A program made the position numbers and the translations under genes. A DNA stretch of 34,815 nt from DASPMP01 sp035758925 (GTDB lineage Bacteria; Gemmatimonadota; Gemmatimonadetes; Gemmatimonadales; Gemmatimonadaceae), in NCBI GenBank assembly GCA_035758925.1, contig DASTVV010000058.1, forward strand, positions 1 to 34,815. Direction: 5' to 3'. The notes under the pieces are model-generated. The model had not been told where the DNA came from, ran no database searches, and worked only from the letters and a program-made list of their open reading frames with translations. Positions 30,269-34,815 of the stretch are shown here, in pieces (position 1 is the first letter of the stretch; every line of letters begins with the position of its first letter).

Positions 30269-31569
30269 TCGCCATGCGCAACCCAATGTTGATCTCCTGC
30301 GCCTGTGCACTCATCGCCGCCTCGGGCGCGGGAGCCCAGACGATCGCCGCTCGCGTCGCGCAGGCGCCCGATGGCATGGTGCGGATGGAGGTGGAGAGCC
30401 GCATGGGTGTGTGCGGCGACGGCCGCGACGTGATCGGCTACAGGAACGCGATATTCGCCCGAAATTTCCAGTCGATTGGTGGACACTGGAGCGAGAGTCG
30501 CTGCAGGCCTGGTCCGCTGCGCGTGTCGCTCACCGTCGAACGCGGCGACGTGACACAGATGCGGACACAGGTGGGTGGAGCCTGGTCGGCGTCCGATGGG
30601 CGCGTCACCGACCTTGGCGTCGTGCCGTCGAACGAGGCATCCGCCTACTTCTTCTCGCTCGTTCCACGGCTCGAGACCGCCGGCGGCAAGGACCGCCTCC
30701 TGATCCCGGCGGTGCTGGCCGACGGCGCCCCCGTCATCCAGCCGCTACTCGCACTGGCGCGCGACCCCGCGCGCACCCTGAACACTCGCCGGGCAGCCGT
30801 GCAGTGGCTGGGTCTCGTTGGCGACGCGAGCGTGGTGCCGGCGCTCGTGCAGTTCGCGCGCGACGACGTGGACGACGAAGGGAACGACAAGCCGGGAAAG
30901 AAGAGTCTCGGCAGCGGGGCCATGGCGTCGCTCAGCATGCTCGAGGGAGACGAAGGCGTCCCCGCCCTCATCGAGCTGACGCGCGACCGCAGCGTCGGCA
31001 CGCGCCGCAACGCCGTGTTCTGGCTGGCTCAGAACGGCGACTCGCGCGGCCTGCGCGTGCTGCACGGCGTCATCCAGAATGCGAACGAGGACAGACGCGT
31101 CCGGCAGCACGCGATCTTCTCGCTGGCGAACAACTCCGAGAGACCGCAATCCGAGTTCGCCTGGCTGCGCGGGATTTATCCGAGTCTGGATGACAACAGG
31201 CTGAAGGAGGCCGTGTTCCAGGGCATGCAGCAGGACGAAGGCGCCGGTGGCCGGTGGCTGGTGGAGCGCGCGCTGGACCAGCGCGAGACGACCAGCCTGC
31301 GCAAGACGGCGCTCTTCTGGGCCGGCCAGCGCGAAGCGACACCGACGTCGGAGCTGGTGCGTGTGTACCGCGAGAGCGACCAGGAGAGTCTCAAGGAGCA
31401 CGCGATCTTCGTGCTCTCGCAGCGGCGGGACGATGCCGCGATCGACGCCCTCATCCGGATCGCTCGCGAGGATCGCGACAAGGAGATGCGCGGCAAGGCG
31501 CTCTTCTGGCTGGGGCAGAAGGACGATCCGCGTGCCAAGAAGCTGATCGCCGACCTGATACTCAAGTAG
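30265..31569 (+). CDS. Exported HEAT-repeat protein with GVCGDG N-terminal domain
   Basis: The protein has 434 residues from a GTG that overlaps the previous stop (GTGA); ATG 30274 is an alternative. A signal peptide ends near ASGAGAQ. Residues about 30-150 form a domain with RMGVCGDGRDVIGYRNAIF, SRCRPGPLRVSLTVERGDV and DLGVVPSNEASAYFF, shared with the next protein. Eight HEAT-like repeats follow, including RRNAVFWLAQNGDSRGLRVL, LRKTALFWAGQREATPTSEL and MRGKALFWLGQKDDPRAKKL. Paired cysteines in the N-terminal domain may form a disulfide in the periplasm. It is third in a five-gene sigma operon that reads sigma, anti-sigma, HEAT, HEAT, HEAT if counted by class. Confidence 0.92.
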   Translation: MIAMRNPMLISCACALIAASGAGAQTIAARVAQAPDGMVRMEVESRMGVCGDGRDVIGYRNAIFARNFQSIGGHWSESRCRPGPLRVSLTVERGDVTQMRTQVGGAWSASDGRVTDLGVVPSNEASAYFFSLVPRLETAGGKDRLLIPAVLADGAPVIQPLLALARDPARTLNTRRAAVQWLGLVGDASVVPALVQFARDDVDDEGNDKPGKKSLGSGAMASLSMLEGDEGVPALIELTRDRSVGTRRNAVFWLAQNGDSRGLRVLHGVIQNANEDRRVRQHAIFSLANNSERPQSEFAWLRGIYPSLDDNRLKEAVFQGMQQDEGAGGRWLVERALDQRETTSLRKTALFWAGQREATPTSELVRVYRESDQESLKEHAIFVLSQRRDDAAIDALIRIAREDRDKEMRGKALFWLGQKDDPRAKKLIADLILK

Positions 31570-31572
31570 ACC

Positions 31573-32364
31573 ATGCGCCCCCGCGTCCTCGTGAGCCTCG
31601 CATCGTTCGCGGTTTGGGCGACGATGGCGGCATCGTCAATGGAAGCGCAGTCCCTCGCTGAGCGTGTTGCGGCCGTGGGAACCGGTGCTGTGACGTTCCA
31701 TTTCACCGGACGACCCGGCGTCTGCGGCGACGGCGAGCACTTCATCAGGACCGGACGTTCGTCGTACCACGGATCGTTCCGGACCGGTCGTCCGATGGAG
31801 CCGTGCATCTTCGGTCCCGTGCAGGTAAGGCTGAACCTGGAGGACGGCAACGTTTTTCGGGTCCAGAGCTGGGTGGGTCCGCTGCGCTCGCGCGAAGCCA
31901 GCGACCTTGGCGCGGTGCCGGCGCCGGAGGCCGCGCGCTACCTGATGACCATCGCGGCGAGCGGACGTCCCAGCGCGAGCGCAAAGGCCATCTTTCCCGC
32001 GGTGCTCGCCGACAGTGCCGTTGTCTGGCCGGCGCTGCTCACGATCGCGAAGGACACCGACGGCCGGGGGAGCTCGACGCGACGGGATGCGCTCTTCTGG
32101 CTGTCGCGCTTTGCCAGTGGGGCCGTGGGGGGACATCCAAACGAGCCGTTCGATGAGGACGAAGCCGCCAGCGACGACGAGGAGCTCAAGACGCAGGCCG
32201 TGTTCGTGCTGTCACAGCTGAAGAACGGCGCCGGCATTCCCGATCTGCTGGACATCGGGCGCTCGAACCGCAGCCCCAGAGTGCGAAGTCAGGCGCTGTT
32301 CTGGCTGGGACAGAGCGGCGATCCACGGGCGATCGCGCTCTTCGAGTCGATTCTCCGGTCGTGA
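31573..32364 (+). CDS. Exported short HEAT-repeat protein with GVCGDG N-terminal domain
   Basis: The protein has 263 residues. A signal peptide ends near SSMEAQ. The N-terminal domain repeats the pattern of the previous protein: GRPGVCGDGEHFIRTGRSSY, MEPCIFGPVQVRLNLEDGNV and SDLGAVPAPEAARYLMTIA. Only three HEAT-like repeats follow (TRRDALFWLSR, LKTQAVFVLSQ, VRSQALFWLGQSGDPRAIAL), so it is a shortened paralogue of the upstream gene, separated from it by three bases. It ends the operon; the inverted repeat at 32401 may terminate the transcript. Confidence 0.92.
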   Translation: MRPRVLVSLASFAVWATMAASSMEAQSLAERVAAVGTGAVTFHFTGRPGVCGDGEHFIRTGRSSYHGSFRTGRPMEPCIFGPVQVRLNLEDGNVFRVQSWVGPLRSREASDLGAVPAPEAARYLMTIAASGRPSASAKAIFPAVLADSAVVWPALLTIAKDTDGRGSSTRRDALFWLSRFASGAVGGHPNEPFDEDEAASDDEELKTQAVFVLSQLKNGAGIPDLLDIGRSNRSPRVRSQALFWLGQSGDPRAIALFESILRS

Positions 32365-32400
32365 AGAGCCGTCTCCGAGAGGCCCTGGCCCAATAGTTGG

Positions 32401-32487
32401 AACCACAGAGAGCACAGAGAACCGCGTCGTTTCTCTGTGCCCTCTGTGCCCTCTGTGCCCTCTGTGCCCTCTTTGCCCTCTGTGGTT
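32401..32487. repeat. Inverted and tandem repeat of the ACCACAGAG...CTCTGTGGT family
   Basis: The left arm AACCACAGAGAGCACAGAGAA (given here in full as one 21-base arm split at AACCACAGAG / AGCACAGAGAA) faces a right arm that consists of about five tandem copies of the nine-base unit TCTGTGCCC and closes with CTCTGTGGTT. The same family is at 12300-12404. It lies 36 bases after the HEAT operon and could fold into a strong terminator-like hairpin. Confidence 0.82.
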
Positions 32488-32536
32488 CGATTGTCTCAAG
32501 GGCCTCGCCCGGCTACCAGTCGCGCCGACGCTCTGC

Positions 32537-32542
32537 TAGACT
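32537..32542 (+). promoter_or_regulatory. Candidate -10 element before the His/Cys-rich gene
   Basis: TAGACT lies seven bases before the GTG at 32550, the same hexamer and spacing as before the sugar importer operon. No good -35 is seen at the proper distance, and no ribosome site precedes the GTG. Confidence 0.3.
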
Positions 32543-32549
32543 GCTGAAC

Positions 32550-32921
32550 GTGATCCTCCGGCGTCTGGTTGGCGTCGCGCTCGGCGCGTTCATGCTCGTC
32601 CTCAATGTCGAGAGGGCGGACATTTCCTGCGCACGCCACGCGAATCACGCCAGGGCGGAGCAGAGCGATCACGCCCAGATGAATCACCATCAGTCAGACG
32701 CGGGTGATTCTCAGGAGAGCGCCCGCGGAGACGATGGTTGTCAGACGCCGACGCTGCCAGCCTGCTGTCAGGCAGTGGTTTCCTGCTCGGTCGTCCTCGC
32801 GCTGGGTGACATGACCAGCGGAACGGAGCTCGCGATCCGTCACGTCAGCCTTCCGCCAACGGCGCAGACGCTGCCGCTCTCTCGCGTAACCGCGCCTGAG
32901 CCGCCGCCTCCCAAGGCGTAG
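32550..32921 (+). CDS. Small His/Cys-rich membrane-anchored or exported protein
   Basis: The protein has 123 residues from GTG 32550; longer frames would translate the repeat region upstream. An N-terminal hydrophobic segment (LVGVALGAFMLVLNV) is followed by a metal-ligand-rich stretch (CARHANHARAEQSDHAQMNH, HQSDAGDS) and clustered cysteines (CQTPTLPACCQAVVSCS). A Pro-rich tail, PEPPPPKA, ends it. Proteins with this look are often found next to copper-handling outer-membrane genes, and here an outer-membrane barrel gene follows. Metal binding is inferred from composition only. Confidence 0.72.
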   Translation: MILRRLVGVALGAFMLVLNVERADISCARHANHARAEQSDHAQMNHHQSDAGDSQESARGDDGCQTPTLPACCQAVVSCSVVLALGDMTSGTELAIRHVSLPPTAQTLPLSRVTAPEPPPPKA

Positions 32922-32954
32922 TCCCCCAACCACAACCCAAGCACCACTCACCAA

Positions 32955-32979
32955 CCGTGCGCGACAACTCGGCGCACGG
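32955..32979 (+). terminator. Hairpin between the His/Cys-rich gene and the barrel gene
   Basis: CCGTGCGC (32955-32962) pairs perfectly with GCGCACGG (32972-32979) around GACAACTCG. A short T-containing stretch follows. It could be an intercistronic terminator or attenuator that lowers expression of the barrel gene relative to the small protein. Confidence 0.5.
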
Positions 32980-33038
32980 CTTGTCGACGCGCCGTGGGAC
33001 GACCGCGGGCGGCGTCGGGCTTTCACTCCGGGGACCAG

Positions 33039-34391
33039 ATGCACGTCAGGAAGCTCATGGTTTTTGCGGCACTACTGGTGCCGTGTACCGTCACGCTCGC
33101 GCAGCAGCACGACACGATGCCGGCGCAGCGTCGTGATACCATGCCGGCGCAGCGTCGTGATACCGTGCCGATGGCGATGAATGGCCCGCTCGGCATTTCG
33201 ATGGAACGCATGGGGTCGGGAACGACGTGGATTCCTGACGACGTGACGCTGCCCTCCCGGCACTTCTCGCTCGGCGGCTGGGGCGTCATGCTGCACGGCT
33301 TTGCCTTCGTGCAATACGACAAGCAGGGAGGCCCGCGCGGCGACGGTCAGTTCGGCAGCCTGAACTGGGCGATGGCCATGGCAAGCCGGCCGTTCGCGGG
33401 CGGACTGCTGCAGTTTCGTTTCATGCCAAGCCTGGATCCCGCGACCGTCGGCAAGTGCGGATATCCGTTGCTCCTTCAGTCGGGCGAGACATGCAATGGC
33501 CAGCCGCTCGTCGATCGCCAGCACCCGCACGACTTGTTCATGGAGCTGGGAGCGCTCTACGAGCGCGAGATCACGCGCAACACGGCCCTCGTGCTGTACG
33601 CCGCGCCGGCAGGGGAGCCCGCGCTGGGGCCGGTGGCGTTCATGCACCGGCCGTCGGCCATGGACAATCCGTTGGCGCCACTGGGCCACCACTGGCAGGA
33701 CGCAACGCACATCGCCTTCGGCGTCGTGACCACAGGCATCTACACGCGCGTGCTGCGCCTGGAAGCGTCGGCATTCAACGGCACGGAGCCGGACGAAAGC
33801 CGCTGGAACTTCGACCCCATCGAGCTCAACTCGTTCTCGGGTCGCATTACCGTGAATCCGAATCGCAGCTGGAGCTTCACCGCTGGCTATGGAAGCATCA
33901 AGGAACCCGAAGCCCTGGCCCCGGAGGCATCGCTCCACCGCCTCGTGGCGTCCGCGATGTATGGCCGGAAGCTCGGCCAGGACGGGCAGTGGGCAACCAC
34001 GGCGATATACGGCGCCAACGAGGAGGACGGCTGGTCCGCGAGCGGCTTGCTCGAGTCAGAGGCGGTGCTCGACAGGCACAACACGCTGTTCGGCCGTGCT
34101 GAGGTGCTGCAGAAGAGTGCAGCCGACCTCGTCGTACCCGGCTTTCCTCCCGATCGCAACTTCAACGTCGGCAGCCTGTCGCTCGGCTATGTCCGCGAGC
34201 TGATTCGCGGCCATGCAGTGACGATCGGCGTCGGAGGCGTCGGAACCATCAACTTCGTTCCGGGCGCACTCGACGCGACGTACGGTTCGCGCACGCCCGT
34301 TGGGGGCATGTTCTTCGTCCGACTCCGGCCGTACCAGCGCGATCACGGACGGCGCCCGATGGAGGGGATGCCCTCAGGCCACGCGCACTAA
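33039..34391 (+). CDS. Outer-membrane beta-barrel protein, possibly metal-associated
   Basis: The protein has 450 residues from ATG 33039 with GGGGA upstream; the frame is open further upstream but without a signal peptide. A signal peptide (KLMVFAALLVPCTVTLAQ) is followed by a Met/Gln-rich linker carrying a duplicated MPAQRRDT unit. The barrel-like part begins with MERMGSGTTWIPDDVTLPSR and HFSLGGWGVMLHGFAFVQYD and contains alternating amphipathic strands such as ASAFNGTEPDESRWNFDPIE and LSLGYVRELIRGHAVTIGVG. It ends in MEGMPSGHAH, a Met/His-rich tail. Proteins of this kind are often encoded near copper or heavy-metal genes. Transport is not shown. Confidence 0.87.
   Translation: MHVRKLMVFAALLVPCTVTLAQQHDTMPAQRRDTMPAQRRDTVPMAMNGPLGISMERMGSGTTWIPDDVTLPSRHFSLGGWGVMLHGFAFVQYDKQGGPRGDGQFGSLNWAMAMASRPFAGGLLQFRFMPSLDPATVGKCGYPLLLQSGETCNGQPLVDRQHPHDLFMELGALYEREITRNTALVLYAAPAGEPALGPVAFMHRPSAMDNPLAPLGHHWQDATHIAFGVVTTGIYTRVLRLEASAFNGTEPDESRWNFDPIELNSFSGRITVNPNRSWSFTAGYGSIKEPEALAPEASLHRLVASAMYGRKLGQDGQWATTAIYGANEEDGWSASGLLESEAVLDRHNTLFGRAEVLQKSAADLVVPGFPPDRNFNVGSLSLGYVRELIRGHAVTIGVGGVGTINFVPGALDATYGSRTPVGGMFFVRLRPYQRDHGRRPMEGMPSGHAH
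33117..33164 (+). repeat. Tandem 24-base repeat inside the barrel gene
   Basis: Two perfect head-to-tail copies of a 24-base unit encode MPAQRRDT twice, followed by a partial third copy beginning with a GTG codon. The unit count in such linkers can change by slippage without breaking the frame. Confidence 0.85.
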
Positions 34392-34426
34392 GCTCGTCTT
34401 CAATCACTCTGCTCCGAGGTAGACCA

Positions 34427-34815
34427 ATGATCAAAGTTTGGATAAAGGCCGGCGCGATCGCGATCATCATGCTCGTGAGTGCCGCGACAGGGCGCGCTGC
34501 GGCTCAGGGTCAATCGCCGAGTATGGCCCCGGTCGCCGAGACCGCGCGGCGGTTTCATGATCTGCTCGCTGCGGGCGACAGCGCTGCCGTTGTGCGTCTG
34601 CTCGCGCCTGATCTCGTGGTCGTCGAATCCGGTGCTGTCGAGACTCGCGCCGAGTATCTCGCGCATCATCTCGGAGCGGACATCGCGTTCGCGAAGGCAG
34701 TCCCGGCTCAGCGCCAGGTACTGTCAGTCACGATGGATGGCGACGTCGCCTGGATCGCCAGCTCGAGCACTGCCAGCGGCAGGATGGGTGAGCGACAGAT
34801 CGAGTCGCGCGGCGC
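34427..34815 (+). CDS. Exported DUF4440/SnoaL-like protein, truncated by the window edge
   Basis: The frame is open from ATG 34427, preceded by GAGGT, to the right edge (129 codons seen). A signal peptide (AIAIIMLVSAATGRAAAQ) is followed by VAETARRFHDLLAAGDSAAV, VRLLAPDLVVVESGAVETRA and EYLAHHLGADIAF, the usual opening of DUF4440-like NTF2-fold proteins, including the ESG turn. It lies 35 bases after the barrel gene on the same strand and may be co-transcribed. The C-terminus is outside the window. Confidence 0.85.
   Translation, partial: MIKVWIKAGAIAIIMLVSAATGRAAAQGQSPSMAPVAETARRFHDLLAAGDSAAVVRLLAPDLVVVESGAVETRAEYLAHHLGADIAFAKAVPAQRQVLSVTMDGDVAWIASSSTASGRMGERQIESRG

Noticed and set aside
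29243..30310. Minus-strand frame opposite the first HEAT protein
   Set aside because: Leu/Arg-rich shadow of the repeat codons; the regular look comes from the HEAT repeats on the other strand.
32397..32549. Upstream extension of the His/Cys-rich protein with CALCALCALCAL-like sequence
   Set aside because: The apparent Cys-Ala-Leu repeat is only the translation of the tandem TCTGTGCCC units of the intergenic repeat.

Overview
The window is high-GC DNA, roughly two thirds G+C by eye. It is densely packed with small chromosomal genes and has no rRNA, tRNA, CRISPR array, insertion sequence or phage gene that I can see. The gene style points to a Gemmatimonadota (or closely similar acidobacterial-type) soil bacterium. 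The signs are MacB-like orphan ABC permeases, one coupled to a PadR repressor, lipoproteins whose lipobox is followed by 'SPTAP'/'SATAP'-like linkers, DinB and DUF4440 proteins, and an ECF sigma factor next to exported repeat proteins. This placement is inferred from gene content, not from a marker gene.

Layout. (1) 1-1596: a PadR repressor coupled by ATGA to an orphan ABC permease that runs off the left edge, with two matching palindromic operators upstream. (2) 1707-5805, minus strand: a membrane-anchored HTH protein, a GNAT acetyltransferase, a small membrane protein, a maltose-acetyltransferase-like hexapeptide enzyme, then a membrane protein coupled to a lipoprotein with an HExxH motif. 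(3) 5890-8382: a second orphan permease on the plus strand. (4) 8568-13963, minus strand: an NlpC/P60-like protein lacking its catalytic cysteine, a second HExxH lipoprotein, an amidohydrolase lipoprotein, a MaoC hydratase and two exported proteins. (5) 14012-16181: divergent DinB proteins, a lipoprotein and a VOC protein. (6) 16671-20296: a fructose-type ABC importer (binding protein, permease, ATPase) followed by a PfkB sugar kinase; this is the clearest metabolic operon. (7) 20301-27492, mostly minus strand: small stand-alone genes, including a doubly truncated YdjM-type hydrolase remnant, DUF1810, Mut7-C, GNAT, PPOX, DUF3303, a GT1 glycosyltransferase and a gene interrupted by an in-frame TGA. 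(8) 27509-32364: ECF sigma factor, membrane anti-sigma factor and three exported HEAT-repeat proteins in one tight operon. (9) 32550-34815: a His/Cys-rich small protein, an outer-membrane beta-barrel protein and the start of a DUF4440-like exported protein.

Working together: region 6 would import a sugar such as fructose and phosphorylate it. Region 8 looks like a self-contained envelope regulon in which the sigma/anti-sigma pair is encoded with its likely products. Region 9 resembles metal-associated envelope modules. Intergenic spaces carry three families of inverted low-complexity repeats (8383-8561; 12300-12404 with 32401-32487; 16334-16580).

The observations I consider most worth following are the sigma/HEAT operon, the paired HExxHx5GxHP lipoproteins, the cysteine-less NlpC/P60 protein, the hairpin enclosing the permease start codon, and the TGA-interrupted gene.
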